Source of the DNA: an uncultured Roseovarius sp.
Lineage (GTDB): Bacteria > Pseudomonadota > Alphaproteobacteria > Rhodobacterales > Rhodobacteraceae
Direction of reading: 5' to 3'
Assembly: GCA_947496175.1 (NCBI GenBank)
Contig: CANMBU010000003.1
Span: 186,001-250,000, forward strand
DNA length: 64,000 nucleotides
Shown here: positions 43,180-52,295 of the stretch, one piece after another
Layout of the letters: every line of letters starts with the position of its first letter
Position numbering within the stretch: position 1 is the stretch's first letter
The notes under the pieces: model-generated
Told to the model about the DNA's origin: nothing
Database searches by the model: none
Seen by the model: only the letters and a program-made list of their open reading frames with translations
Made by a program: the position numbers and the translations under genes

Positions 43180-44016
43180 CTAGGGCGCGCGCTGTGCCTC
43201 GTTCAGTGACCAATCATACGCGTAGCGGATCGACCCTGAGCGCCGGGCCAATGCCGCTGACAGTTCGGGTTTGGCCACGCGCTGCAAGCGCTGCAACACT
43301 TCTGTTTCGTTTGCGCCGAAATCTTCCTGAAACCAGATGTAGATTTTTGACAGCGTCACGCCGCCGTTTGGGGCAACGCGGACACCGCGAAAATTATTCA
43401 CATAAGCCCGCTCTGCCGCGTCCAGATCGTGGTCGAGTGTCGCCGCGCGCCAAGCACGATCCATCAGGTTGGGGCATCCGGCCGCTGCGCAATTCAATGC
43501 ATAGTGTATACGGGGTTCCTTGAAGACCGGACGGATGATGCGGTGTTCGATATCATTCAGAGTAACTGTCTGGCCATCCACCGTGGCAACGGGACGATCC
43601 CACGGACCGAAGGACAGAAAACCATCGTTGATTTCGCGAATGGAGCTAACAGGGTAGTTGTCGAGAATGATTTCTATCGTTTCTGCGTTATACATGTTGA
43701 TCCAGAACGCCAGTTGCTGGTCTCTTGTCAGGGCGCTGATGTTGGTCTGTTCGAGGTGCTCCAGGTAGGTTTGCAGGCTTTTCCTGTCTGTCGCAGTGAC
43801 ATCCGCATAGGCCACGCGGTTGATCCCCTGAGCATCCTGACGCACGTATTTGCCAAGAAACTCGTCCAAAGCGGCATGGTCGACGCGTTTCCGCACCGTC
43901 TCTTGGGTTGTTTGAAAAGTTGGCGAAAGCAGCGTTGGTTTTGGCAATGCAACGCGTTCAACACTGACGCAGGCACTCACCAAGAGCAGGAATGGCAAAA
44001 GCAGATATCTGATCAT
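43180..44016 (-). CDS. DUF547 lipoprotein
   Basis: A 278-residue DUF547 protein exported as a lipoprotein: the N-terminus MIRYLLLPFLLLVSACVSVERV has a lipobox with Cys16. The domain core includes QQLAFWINMYNAETIEIIL and IHYALNCAAAGCPNLMDRAW, where the clustered cysteines are typical. Its reaction is unknown; a papain-like fold has been proposed for relatives. The start overlaps the radical SAM stop by four bases, so the two are co-translated. The pair sits between tRNA-Asp copies 2 and 3. Confidence 0.85.
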   Translation of the reverse strand: MIRYLLLPFLLLVSACVSVERVALPKPTLLSPTFQTTQETVRKRVDHAALDEFLGKYVRQDAQGINRVAYADVTATDRKSLQTYLEHLEQTNISALTRDQQLAFWINMYNAETIEIILDNYPVSSIREINDGFLSFGPWDRPVATVDGQTVTLNDIEHRIIRPVFKEPRIHYALNCAAAGCPNLMDRAWRAATLDHDLDAAERAYVNNFRGVRVAPNGGVTLSKIYIWFQEDFGANETEVLQRLQRVAKPELSAALARRSGSIRYAYDWSLNEAQRAP

Positions 44017-45347
44017 GTGGAATGCTCGCGACGGTGCGCTTCCCTAGCGCGCTGTCGGCCTTTCATATTTTTGAATGCAGGAGGGGCGGGGCGCGCGTTA
44101 ACTGGCGTATCTGTCACCTGGCCGGTCGCTGCGCTCCACCACGTGTCCTTGGTCCCGTTTTGGAGTGCGACAGGCGCAAAGAGTTGTGCGTCTCGTTCGG
44201 CATTGAATTTGCACATGGAAAGCGGCCCATCTTTGGTGGCAACCATAAAGACGCAAGAGTCACAGCGCTCGGGCACTAAGCTGTTGGCATCCATGAACGA
44301 ATGGATGACCACGCTCAGCCGTGAGAGTCGCCCTGGACTGGTCCATAGCCCCGACTTGAGCTGCCACAACAATTTCATGGCTCCAGCGCAGAGGTGCAAG
44401 AGCAAACCTGGTTCGCGCAGGAGAGCTTTGCGCATGTTTCTGGGGCCATTTGCAACGGCGTGCCCTGACGTATCCGAGCGTTCCAGCGCACGAATTACGC
44501 GCTCCAAAAGCCGCGTGTCAGTCAGCACTGACGCAGCCCTGTCTCCTGCGATGGCCAAATGATCATAGCGGGTACACTCGGAATGACCTATGCCAATCTT
44601 TTTGTGGAATGGCACACCAAACCCAGCACCGATCTTCTCGGCTAACACGTCTTGGGTCAGGCTTGCATCGCGTTTAGCCGCTGTGCCGCGTCCGGTTTCG
44701 GCCTGCATCTGAAATGAAACCAGGGTCAGATATCTGGCTTGGCTGCGAAAGAATTGGCACAACTTAGGTATCTCGGAAAGATTCCGTTCATACACTGTCG
44801 TGTTAAAGAGAATCCGAAGGCCAAGACCGCGCGCCCGCTCGATATATGTCTTTCGCACCTCGTTCAGCGCATCTTCGCTGTCAAAGCCTTTTCGCTCTTG
44901 TGTAAGGTCGACATGAAAGGCCACATCGTCCAAACCCGCCGCTGCCAGACGTTCTAGAAACTGACGAGTTGCCTTGATGCCATTTGTCATCAGACACGAT
45001 CGCATGTTCAGTCGTCGGATCTCTCGGCAAATCGCGTCAAGGTCGTCGATGGATCGCAAAGTTGGATCCCCACCGGTGATCTGGATTGTAACGCCATCAC
45101 CATATTGCCGATGTACCATGGCAATACGTTGAAACAGTACAACCAAAGGGATGTCATAGGCCTGTTCGGAATGCTCGGACAGGTAACACAGTGCGCAATC
45201 CAGATTACATTTCTGGGTTACTTCAAGAGCGACGCAAGCCACAGGGTAAAACCGCCCGGCCGTCTGTAATGCATCATACTGTCCAGCAGCGATCAAGCCC
45301 TCACGCAGCGGAGCACGCCCTTGCTTTGGGTTTGGCTTTGTCAGCAT
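44013..45347 (-). CDS. Radical SAM protein with extra C-terminal cysteines
   Basis: A 444-residue radical SAM enzyme. The cluster motif CNLDCALCY (C-x3-C-x2-C) is near residue 48, followed by the GGDPTL SAM-binding segment. The C-terminal third has additional cysteines (HLCAGAMKLL, ERCDSCVFM, LSMCKFN) that could hold an auxiliary cluster. I cannot name a specific reaction. The coupled DUF547 lipoprotein suggests a cell-envelope or peptide substrate, which is inference. Start at ATG 45347 has GGAG nine bases upstream; a TTG at 45362 is possible. Confidence 0.85.
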   Translation of the reverse strand: MLTKPNPKQGRAPLREGLIAAGQYDALQTAGRFYPVACVALEVTQKCNLDCALCYLSEHSEQAYDIPLVVLFQRIAMVHRQYGDGVTIQITGGDPTLRSIDDLDAICREIRRLNMRSCLMTNGIKATRQFLERLAAAGLDDVAFHVDLTQERKGFDSEDALNEVRKTYIERARGLGLRILFNTTVYERNLSEIPKLCQFFRSQARYLTLVSFQMQAETGRGTAAKRDASLTQDVLAEKIGAGFGVPFHKKIGIGHSECTRYDHLAIAGDRAASVLTDTRLLERVIRALERSDTSGHAVANGPRNMRKALLREPGLLLHLCAGAMKLLWQLKSGLWTSPGRLSRLSVVIHSFMDANSLVPERCDSCVFMVATKDGPLSMCKFNAERDAQLFAPVALQNGTKDTWWSAATGQVTDTPVNARPAPPAFKNMKGRQRAREAHRREHST

Positions 45348-45602
45348 TTTGTAAGGCTCCAACGGACGCGATGAAGCCGAGGTTATGAGTTGAGATCACA
45401 TCCTGACAGTCGGTTTCACGACAAGTTCAACCCAGTTGTATCTTCTTGAAACCCTCCAGGCCCGAAATACAGCCGCACGCAAATGCTGTGGCGGCGAGAA
45501 AAACGCAAACAGCTTGTTATTCTTCTCGGTGGCTTCGCTTTTTCGCCCCATCACTAGGTCAGAAGTTTAGGCCGACGGTGTAACGTGTTCGATTGGCGCT
45601 GA
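45348..45602. other. Gene-free stretch upstream of the radical SAM gene
   Basis: I see no gene, tRNA or clear palindrome here. It must contain the promoter for the radical SAM-DUF547 pair, but no convincing -35/-10 pair can be picked out. Confidence 0.5.
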
Positions 45603-45788
45603 TTAAACGAAGAATGCACGGAACGCGGCAATGGTTTCGTCTGGCGCGCAATCCACAAAGAAATGCCCGCCAGAAAGAGCCTTGGCCTGCATATCTGTGC
45701 ATTTCACGGCCCATGTCGCGGCCACATCATAGGCTTTGGCCATGGCTCCGTCTGCGCCATAGAGGACAAGTGTGGGGCAGGTGATCTG
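45603..45788 (-). pseudogene. 3' fragment A of an alpha/beta hydrolase (haloacetate dehalogenase-like)
   Basis: Sixty-one codons and a stop on the minus strand, beginning QITCPTLVLYGADG and running through the catalytic-His region GGHFFVDCAPDET. This is the C-terminal fold of haloacetate-dehalogenase-type hydrolases. There is no start codon: the reading frame runs straight into the tRNA-Asp gene at 45790, so the 5' four-fifths is missing. A homologous fragment of the same length lies at 46771-46956. The two agree closely in the middle but differ at the C-terminus, so they are two alleles rather than a fresh duplication. Confidence 0.75.
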
Positions 45789-45789
45789 C

Positions 45790-45866
45790 GCGGTTGTAGC
45801 TCAGCTGGTTAGAGTACCGGCCTGTCACGCCGGGGGTCGCGGGTTAGAGCCCCGTCAACCGCGCCA
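45790..45866 (+). pseudogene. tRNA-Asp (GTC) copy 3, T-loop C changed to A
   Basis: Stems and the GTC anticodon match copies 1 and 2, but the T-loop reads TTAGAGC instead of TTCGAGC: base 45846 is A where C56 should be. C56 pairs with G19 to hold the elbow of nearly all tRNAs. The copy is therefore probably non-functional or poorly folded. It abuts hydrolase fragment A. Confidence 0.75.
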
Positions 45867-45961
45867 AGTTCACTTTTCATCGAACAGGTTGAATACGGTT
45901 TGACGAAGACCGGTCGGTCTTCGCCAGTTTTGTGTGCTTGTGAATATAGGGACCTTTGTGT

Positions 45962-46564
45962 TCAGTCCTGACGATCTTTCATCTCGGTGACGATCGAGAT
46001 TGAAATTGGTCCGGTCGGGAAGGGGCCGACGTTGAACGCCTGATGATCGGCAATTTCCATCTCTGCGGAAAACGCCGTCCACTGACCTTTGTAGTAGTCA
46101 AGCGCGCTGGCCAGAGGGTGATCCCCGCGATGCGTCAGGGTCACTGCCATCGTTGCCGGTTGTGTCACGCCGCGGATCGTCAGGTCACCGGTCACATCCG
46201 CTGTTGTGTCGCCGGTTTGCGTCACCGAAGTGCTCTTGAAGGTGATCTCGGGGTATGTTTCGACTTCGAGGAAGTCAGATGTCTTGAGATGGTCATCGAG
46301 CGGCCCGAACCCGGTGGACACACTGTCGGTTGCGATCGTGACGTCGAGCGAAGACTTTTCGATGTTATCGGGGTCCAGTTTGAGAACACCGTCGACCTTG
46401 TCAAAGTTGCCATATTGCTGCGAGACACCTGCGTGGCTCCAGCCAAATTGCACTTTGGTGTGCCCTTGATCGGTGTAATACGTTTCGGCGGCAAAGGCCG
46501 GTGCAGCAATGAGCGATGCAATGGTGGCAATCCCCCAAAGCCTGGATTTGTCAAAAACGTTCAT
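45962..46564 (-). CDS. YceI-family periplasmic protein
   Basis: A 200-residue YceI-like lipocalin-fold protein. Signal peptide LWGIATIASLIAAPAFA, then the family core YYTDQGHTKVQFGWSHAGVSQQYGNFDKVDG, the middle DHLKTSDFLEVETYPEITFKST and the C-terminal VTLTHRGDHPLAS. YceI proteins bind isoprenoid chains in the periplasm. The start at 46564 fits the signal peptide; the frame to 46636 is longer but unsupported. A cytochrome b561 gene lies 570 bases upstream on the same strand, beyond tRNA-Asp copy 4; YceI and b561 are often neighbours, so the tRNA may have been inserted between them. Confidence 0.9.
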   Translation of the reverse strand: MNVFDKSRLWGIATIASLIAAPAFAAETYYTDQGHTKVQFGWSHAGVSQQYGNFDKVDGVLKLDPDNIEKSSLDVTIATDSVSTGFGPLDDHLKTSDFLEVETYPEITFKSTSVTQTGDTTADVTGDLTIRGVTQPATMAVTLTHRGDHPLASALDYYKGQWTAFSAEMEIADHQAFNVGPFPTGPISISIVTEMKDRQD

Positions 46565-46770
46565 AATGGTTTCCCCTTTTTTGGCTGTCTCGCATGCATA
46601 TCGACAGCGTCGGTTGCAATGCGCTTTGTGCATCACTTCCTTTCACAAACACCGTGATCATGCATCTAAACTCATTGTGAGAGCATGTGTAGAAGCTGAT
46701 TTTGGCCGCTGGCTGGACTCAGAGAGTCTATGCGTAGCGCTGGCAGTGGCCAGGCGTGGTTCTTTCCCGG

Positions 46771-46956
46771 TCACGCAAGAAAGGCTTTGAGGGCGCGTGC
46801 CGTCTCATCTGGCGCGCAATCCACAAAGAAATGCCCGCCAGGAAGAGCCTTGGCCTGCATATCCGTACATTTCCCGGCCCATGTCTCTGCCACATCATAG
46901 GCTTTGGCCATGGCTCCGTCTGCGCCATAGAGGACAAGTGTGGGGCAGGTGATCTG
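46771..46956 (-). pseudogene. 3' fragment B of an alpha/beta hydrolase
   Basis: The same 61-codon C-terminal piece as fragment A (QITCPTLVLYGADG to GGHFFVDCAPDET), with a different last dozen residues (ARALKAFLA against IAAFRAFFV). Like fragment A, it is cut at its 5' side exactly where a tRNA-Asp gene begins, one base away. Confidence 0.75.
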
Positions 46957-46957
46957 C

Positions 46958-47034
46958 GCGGTTGTAGCTCAGCTGGTTAGAGTACCGGCCTGTCACGCCG
47001 GGGGTTGCGGGTTCGAGTCCCGTCAACCGCGCCA
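46958..47034 (+). tRNA. tRNA-Asp (GTC), copy 4
   Basis: Intact cloverleaf with GTC anticodon, T-loop TTCGAGT and encoded CCA. It differs from copies 1-2 by a T in the variable region and a T at the end of the T-loop. It is preceded by the same sequence as copy 3, including hydrolase fragment B. Confidence 0.93.
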
Positions 47035-47133
47035 CATCTCAAGTATCTGATGCGACTTACAGACACCTCGGCATAAGGCCCTCATCCGGCTTGAAAGCGT
47101 CCTGTGTGATGCTGGCATCCGACCCTGCAATTG

Positions 47134-47673
47134 CTACCGTGTCATTCGTGTTAACGTCCCATCGCGTTTGATCAGATGATGCCACCCGACCGCCATCGCA
47201 ATGTGCCCCAGGATCAACAGGCCCAGTATCCAGCCCATTTCCCCGTGCCATTCGGAAAATGAGGTGAGCCATTTAACCTCCACGTCGCGCCCGGCAAAGA
47301 TCGGAATGCCCAGATAATCAAGGCCACGTTTGCTGCCTGCGGCGGCAATGATCCTGACAAGAGGAACAATAACCATCAGTGCATATACCATCAGATGTCC
47401 CGCAACCGCAGCCCGTCCGATTAACCCTGAATGCGTCGGACGTCGCCTGAGATTGATCAATCCCCAAAGACCGCGGATCATAACCAAAAGGAAAAGCGTC
47501 AGGCCAAGGTCTACGTGATAGCTCCAGAAAAAATCACGTACGGGATGGTCGCGCGGAAGGGCCCATCGCAAACCAGCCGACAGAAACTGCGCGGCAAACA
47601 ACAGGGCCATACCCCAGTGGAGAGCCTTACTCACCAATCCATAACGGTCCGGGCTATCTTGGAGATGTGACAT
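47134..47673 (-). CDS. Cytochrome b561 family protein
   Basis: A 179-residue inner-membrane di-heme cytochrome b561, moving electrons to or from the quinone pool. Four hydrophobic helices carry histidines in SKALHWGMALLFAAQF, YHVDLGLTLFLLV, GHLMVYALMVIVPL and LGHIAMAVGWHHLI. The ATG at 47673 has AGGA eight bases upstream; an in-frame TTG at 47694 is less likely. It may act with the YceI protein downstream, as in other genomes, although tRNA-Asp copy 4 now separates them. Confidence 0.87.
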   Translation of the reverse strand: MSHLQDSPDRYGLVSKALHWGMALLFAAQFLSAGLRWALPRDHPVRDFFWSYHVDLGLTLFLLVMIRGLWGLINLRRRPTHSGLIGRAAVAGHLMVYALMVIVPLVRIIAAAGSKRGLDYLGIPIFAGRDVEVKWLTSFSEWHGEMGWILGLLILGHIAMAVGWHHLIKRDGTLTRMTR

Positions 47674-47973
47674 GGCGTAGGTCCTTGGTTCCAATAAATT
47701 TTTATATGGGCGAGACAGGCACGCCCGCGCGGATGGAGGATTTAGTTTAGCAACATCAAAGAAGCTTTCAATGTTGCCGCATCCATAGCACCGCAGCAGA
47801 TCTCAACGCGTCGCCCAACTCCCCCAAACCCATCCCATCACATCACGTGAAAACGCGGGTCTGCGGAACTCCGTGCACCAACAGCATAGGGGGGCAGAGC
47901 CGCCCGTGCGCCACGTAATATCAACCGCGCCAGGACGGACCAAATGATCCGTAACCGCGCGCATATGCCCCGC
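47674..47973. other. Gene-free gap with a 12-base match to the tRNA-Asp 3' end
   Basis: No gene seen in these 300 bases. At 47921-47932 the sequence TCAACCGCGCCA equals the last 12 bases of the tRNA-Asp genes including CCA, in the same orientation. It may be an old attachment-type scar or chance. Confidence 0.4.
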
Positions 47974-49362
47974 TCAACCGGCCAGCTTGTCCAGCACCCG
48001 CGCCCAGCTGCGCACGCCTTTTTGGAAGCTCTCGACATTGTATTTCTCATTCGGGCTATGAATCGCGTCATCCTCATTGGCAAAGCCGATCAGCATTGAA
48101 TCAAGCCCGAGTATTTCCTTGAAGAACCCGGCAATCGGGATCGAGCCGCCCATGCCGACAAAGACCGCCTCGCGGTTCCATTCATCGCTGAGTGCCTGAC
48201 GCGCGGCCTCAAATTCGGGGCGGGAAATGTTCATGACCGCCGCAGGGGAGCCATCAAGGTCGTCGTTCCACTCCACCCGTGCATCGGGACTGAGCCGATC
48301 CTCAATATGTTTGCGCAGCTTGCGGCGCAGCGCGTCCGGGTCCATGTCGCCCACCAGCCGGCAGGTGATCTTGCAATGCGCCTCGGCCGGGATCACCGTT
48401 TTGGTGCCCACGCCCTGATACCCGCCCCAGAGGCCGTTCACCTCAAGCGTCGGACGCGCCCATTGCTGAACAAGAGTTGAGTAACCTTCCTCACCATGCG
48501 GCTCGGTGAAGCCAACGGAGGTAAGGTACTCATCCTCGTCAAAGCCGCTGTTTTCCCATTGGCGCAGAAGATCATCCGGCACCTCGTGCACCCCTTCGTA
48601 AAACCCATCGACCGCCACCCGGCCAGTGTCGTCGTGAAAGCTTGCAATGAGACGCGAGATTTCGCGCAATGGATTGAGCGCCGGTCCTCCGTAATGGCCG
48701 GAATGCAAATCGATTCTCGGGCCATGGATTGTGAACTCCTCCTTCACCATCCCACGCAATTGTGAAGCAATAGACGGCACTCCCGGCGCGACCATGGAGG
48801 TGTCACAAATCAGCGCCAAATCGGCTGTCAGTTCGGCGGCGTTCTCTTCCATGAATGGCACCAGAGAGGGCGAGCCGGATTCCTCTTCGCCTTCAAAGAA
48901 AAACGTGATGCGACAGGGCAGGGCGCCAGTCACCTCCTTGTAGGCGCGGCAGGCCTCGACAAAGGTCATGAGCTGCCCTTTGTCATCCGATGAGCCACGT
49001 CCGCGAATGACCTGACCTTTGGGTGTATCCTGAAGCTCAGGCTGAAACGGGTCGGTGTGCCACAGATCCAGCGGATCCACAGGCTGCACGTCATAATGGC
49101 CATAAAACAAAAGGTGCGGCGTGTCCTTACCGTCCGGTCCGTCGATATGGCCGACCACCATTGGATGGCCTGGTGTGACGCGTTTTTCGGCCTGCACGCC
49201 CAAGGATTGAAGATCCGCCACCAGCCAATCTGCGGCCTCCTGACAGGGTTTGGCATAGGCCGGATCGGTTGAAATCGACGGGATGCGCAACAGCTCCATG
49301 AGCCGCTCCATCGCCTGCGGCATGTCAGAATCAATTCGGGCGAGAACGGCATCAAGGGACAT
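47974..49362 (-). CDS. M20 family dipeptidase
   Basis: A 462-residue zinc peptidase of the M20/ArgE/DapE clan, carnosinase-like. The metal and catalytic segments are LLFYGHYDVQPVDP, RGSSDDKGQLM and FFFEGEEESGSPS. The dimerisation lid follows (MVKEEFTIHGPRIDLHSGHYGGPALNPL), and SIPIAGFFKEILG is near the C-terminus. Start at 49362 (MSLDAVLARIDSD) matches the family. It is divergent from hemA, with an FNR-type box between. Function is peptide turnover; exact specificity not known. Confidence 0.9.
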   Translation of the reverse strand: MSLDAVLARIDSDMPQAMERLMELLRIPSISTDPAYAKPCQEAADWLVADLQSLGVQAEKRVTPGHPMVVGHIDGPDGKDTPHLLFYGHYDVQPVDPLDLWHTDPFQPELQDTPKGQVIRGRGSSDDKGQLMTFVEACRAYKEVTGALPCRITFFFEGEEESGSPSLVPFMEENAAELTADLALICDTSMVAPGVPSIASQLRGMVKEEFTIHGPRIDLHSGHYGGPALNPLREISRLIASFHDDTGRVAVDGFYEGVHEVPDDLLRQWENSGFDEDEYLTSVGFTEPHGEEGYSTLVQQWARPTLEVNGLWGGYQGVGTKTVIPAEAHCKITCRLVGDMDPDALRRKLRKHIEDRLSPDARVEWNDDLDGSPAAVMNISRPEFEAARQALSDEWNREAVFVGMGGSIPIAGFFKEILGLDSMLIGFANEDDAIHSPNEKYNVESFQKGVRSWARVLDKLAG

Positions 49363-49433
49363 AAGATGTCTCCATTTATTTGGTGGTGAGGTTTGGCGCG
49401 ACCCTACCAGCCCCGCGCGCACTGTCCAGCACC

Positions 49434-49447
49434 TTGATTTGGGTCAA
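49434..49447. promoter_or_regulatory. FNR/FnrL box upstream of hemA
   Basis: TTGAT-TTGG-GTCAA matches the consensus TTGAT-N4-ATCAA at nine of ten positions. It is centred about 140 bases before hemA. In Rhodobacter sphaeroides hemA is under FnrL control, which supports this reading. Confidence 0.7.
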
Positions 49448-49579
49448 AGATGCCCCCGTGGCAATTTGTAAACTGTTGCCTCAAGTGGACGGGTTCTATA
49501 TCCGTCCCAAGAAACCTGAACATGTCATTTTGATGCCATGTGGCCCACCCAGGCCAGACTGCCAAGGAAGGGAAGACGC

Positions 49580-50803
49580 GTGGATTTTTCTGCGAAACTT
49601 GATGAAGCGATTGCGCGCCTGCATGATGAAGGCCGGTACCGGACGTTTATTGATATTGAACGTCAGAAGGGCCAGTTCCCGCATGCTGTTTGGCGGCGTC
49701 CTGATGGCACCGAACAGCCTGTGACAGTCTGGTGCGGCAATGACTATCTTGGCATGGGCCAGCATCCGGTCGTTCTGGAGGCGATGCACGAAGCGCTGGA
49801 TGCCACCGGGGCCGGTTCGGGCGGCACGCGCAACATTTCCGGCACGACTGTTTATCACAAACGTCTTGAGGCCGAACTGGCAGACCTGCATGGCAAGGAA
49901 GCGGCGCTGCTTTTCACCAGCGCCTATATCGCCAATGACGCCACGCTCTCAACTTTGCCAAAACTGTTCCCCGGTCTGATCATCTATTCCGATGAACTCA
50001 ACCACGCTTCGATGATTGAGGGCGTGCGCCGCAACAGTGGGGCCAAGCGCATTTTCAAACATAACGATCTGGATCACCTGCGCGAATTGCTCGCCGCCGA
50101 TGACCCGGATGCACCGAAATTGATCGCCTTCGAATCGGTGTATTCCATGGATGGTGATTTTGCCCCGATTGAGGCCATCTGCGATCTGGCTGACGAATTC
50201 GGCGCGTTGACCTATATCGACGAAGTGCATGCCGTCGGCATGTATGGCCCGCGCGGGGCTGGTGTTGCGGAACGCGACCGGCTGATGCATCGCATCGACA
50301 TCATCAACGGCACGCTGGCCAAAGCCTTTGGCGTGATGGGGGGCTATATCGCGGCAACCGCCAAGATGTGCGACGCCATCCGGTCTTATGCGCCAGGCTT
50401 CATCTTTACCACATCGCTGCCACCCGCGGTGGCGGCAGGTGCGGCGGCATCTGTGGCACATCTCAAGACTGACCACGCGTTGCGCGAACTGCATCAGACC
50501 CAGGCCAAGACGCTGAAGCTGCGGCTCAAGGGGCTCGGGCTTCCCTTGATTGATCATGGCAGCCATATTGTGCCGGTGATCGTCGGTGACCCGGTGCATA
50601 CCAAACAGCTGAGCGATATGCTGCTCGATGGCTATGGAATATACGTCCAGCCGATCAATTTTCCCACGGTTCCAAGAGGCACTGAGCGGCTTCGTTTCAC
50701 GCCATCTCCGGTGCATGGGCCGCAAGAAATTGACCAACTTGTCCATGCAATGGACGCACTTTGGAGCCATTGCGCCTTAAATCGGTCCGAATTGTCTGCA
50801 TAA
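49580..50803 (+). CDS. hemA: 5-aminolevulinate synthase
   Basis: This PLP enzyme condenses glycine and succinyl-CoA to 5-aminolevulinate, the first step of heme synthesis in alphaproteobacteria (C4 route). The 407-residue protein begins (GTG) [28 protein letters not shown]. It has the glycine-rich [13 protein letters not shown], the Asp of [13 protein letters not shown], and the PLP lysine in [16 protein letters not shown] at 49580 follows AAGGGAAG and gives the family N-terminus; the frame from 49538 is longer. An FNR-type box lies upstream. Confidence 0.96.
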   Translation: MDFSAKLDEAIARLHDEGRYRTFIDIERQKGQFPHAVWRRPDGTEQPVTVWCGNDYLGMGQHPVVLEAMHEALDATGAGSGGTRNISGTTVYHKRLEAELADLHGKEAALLFTSAYIANDATLSTLPKLFPGLIIYSDELNHASMIEGVRRNSGAKRIFKHNDLDHLRELLAADDPDAPKLIAFESVYSMDGDFAPIEAICDLADEFGALTYIDEVHAVGMYGPRGAGVAERDRLMHRIDIINGTLAKAFGVMGGYIAATAKMCDAIRSYAPGFIFTTSLPPAVAAGAAASVAHLKTDHALRELHQTQAKTLKLRLKGLGLPLIDHGSHIVPVIVGDPVHTKQLSDMLLDGYGIYVQPINFPTVPRGTERLRFTPSPVHGPQEIDQLVHAMDALWSHCALNRSELSA

Positions 50804-50913
50804 ACGTGCTGCGGGTGCATTCGCATTTGCGATATGTTACATTTATGTGAGACGGGCGGGATGCACGCGAATCATGAGATTGCGAGCAGGCATAGGACAA
50901 AGGCAGTAAGGGT

Positions 50914-52218
50914 ATGATCGGTTTCCGGTCAAAACGTGTGTCAGACGAACCGGGAGACGAACCTCGCGGTTTCGATGCATTTGACCTGCGCCTTGGCGAC
51001 ATGATGCGCGGCGAACGCGCGACGATGGGCAAATCTCTGCTGGATGTGGAACGCGAGCTTCGGATCAAGGCGTCGTATGTCGCTGCGATCGAGAATTGCG
51101 ATCCCGATGCCTTTGACACACCTGGCTTTATTCCCGGCTATGTGCGCTCTTACGCGCGCTATCTGAACATGGATCCCGACAAGGCATTTGAAGGCTTCTG
51201 TCAGGAAAGCGGGTTTTCCATCGCGCACGGAATGTCCGCAGAGGCGTCGAGCCTGCGGCGTGGCGAGATTGCCAAAGCGCGCCGCAAAATGCATCGCGAG
51301 GATCCGATTGCGGTTCCCAAGACACCTTTTGTACCGGCCAAGGATTCGATTGTGTCCGGCGTGGAACCCGGCGCGATTGGGTCGGCCCTTGTACTGATGC
51401 TGCTCATTGGCGGGATTGGCTACGGCGGCTGGAGCGTTCTGAATGAAGTTCAACGCGTGCAGTTTGCACCCGTGGAAAACACACCTGATGTTCTAAGCGA
51501 TCTTGACCCCCTGAACGGTGTTGTGGTGGCACCTCCGGGTGCGGAGGCTGCAGAGGACCCGGCCCAAACAGCAGACAGCGGCTTTGAAGCGCCGCGGGAT
51601 GAACGTCTTGATCGGCTTTACCGTCCGCAGGCGCTGGATGTACCTGTTCTGACCGCGCGCGATGCTCCGATTTCCACACTCGATCCATCTGAGGTGGGAA
51701 CGTTCCGTCCAGAACTTCCTTCGGCGGACACCGCACCTTCGAATTTCGCCTCTGATACCGCACCGGCCAATTTCTCGTCCAACAATGCGCTTGCTTCGGT
51801 AACGGCGGAAGAGCCGGGTGTCGAAACACCGGTTGTGAGCCCCCAGGTTCTGAGTGATCAGCCACAGGGTGTGCGCATGGTGGCTGTGCGTCCGGCATGG
51901 GTGCGCGTGCGGGCTGCGGATGGCACGGTCCTGTTTGAAGGCATTATGAACGCGGGCGACACTTGGGACGTTCCTGTCACGGAAGAACCTTCTGAGTTGC
52001 GCGTGGGCGAATCTGGTTCGATTTATTTTGCTCTGAACGGCCAGCATTACGGCCCGGCGGGTCCAAGCGGGCAGGTGACGTCCGGTTTGGCATTGGATGC
52101 GCAAACGTTGGCTGCTGCTTTGCAGGTTGCTGACCTTAACCAGGATGAAGACCTGCTGCGCTATGTGGCAGAGCTTCAGGGCGTGGCAGAGACGCCGGAG
52201 GCCCCAATCGAGGATTAA
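50914..52218 (+). CDS. RodZ-like membrane protein with N-terminal HTH
   Basis: A 434-residue protein of RodZ layout. An N-terminal Xre-type helix-turn-helix ([35 protein letters not shown], about residues 27-61) is followed by [20 protein letters not shown]. One transmembrane helix ([19 protein letters not shown], about residues 155-173) leads to a long Pro/Ala/Ser-rich periplasmic linker and a C-terminal DUF4115 domain ([27 protein letters not shown]). RodZ links MreB to cell-wall synthesis. It precedes ispG by 77 bases, a common order. Confidence 0.87.
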   Translation: MIGFRSKRVSDEPGDEPRGFDAFDLRLGDMMRGERATMGKSLLDVERELRIKASYVAAIENCDPDAFDTPGFIPGYVRSYARYLNMDPDKAFEGFCQESGFSIAHGMSAEASSLRRGEIAKARRKMHREDPIAVPKTPFVPAKDSIVSGVEPGAIGSALVLMLLIGGIGYGGWSVLNEVQRVQFAPVENTPDVLSDLDPLNGVVVAPPGAEAAEDPAQTADSGFEAPRDERLDRLYRPQALDVPVLTARDAPISTLDPSEVGTFRPELPSADTAPSNFASDTAPANFSSNNALASVTAEEPGVETPVVSPQVLSDQPQGVRMVAVRPAWVRVRAADGTVLFEGIMNAGDTWDVPVTEEPSELRVGESGSIYFALNGQHYGPAGPSGQVTSGLALDAQTLAAALQVADLNQDEDLLRYVAELQGVAETPEAPIED

Positions 52219-52295
52219 ACGCCGCAAGGCAATTGCCTCTTGTGCCACTGCAACCTATTGTCAGTTTAAGTTTACAACGTTGCGGACCCGCGCTC

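Noticed and set aside
43180..47973. Integrative element with integrase
   Set aside because: tRNA copies and scars suggest mobility, but no integrase, excisionase, phage or conjugation gene is present, so it is described only as a mosaic region.
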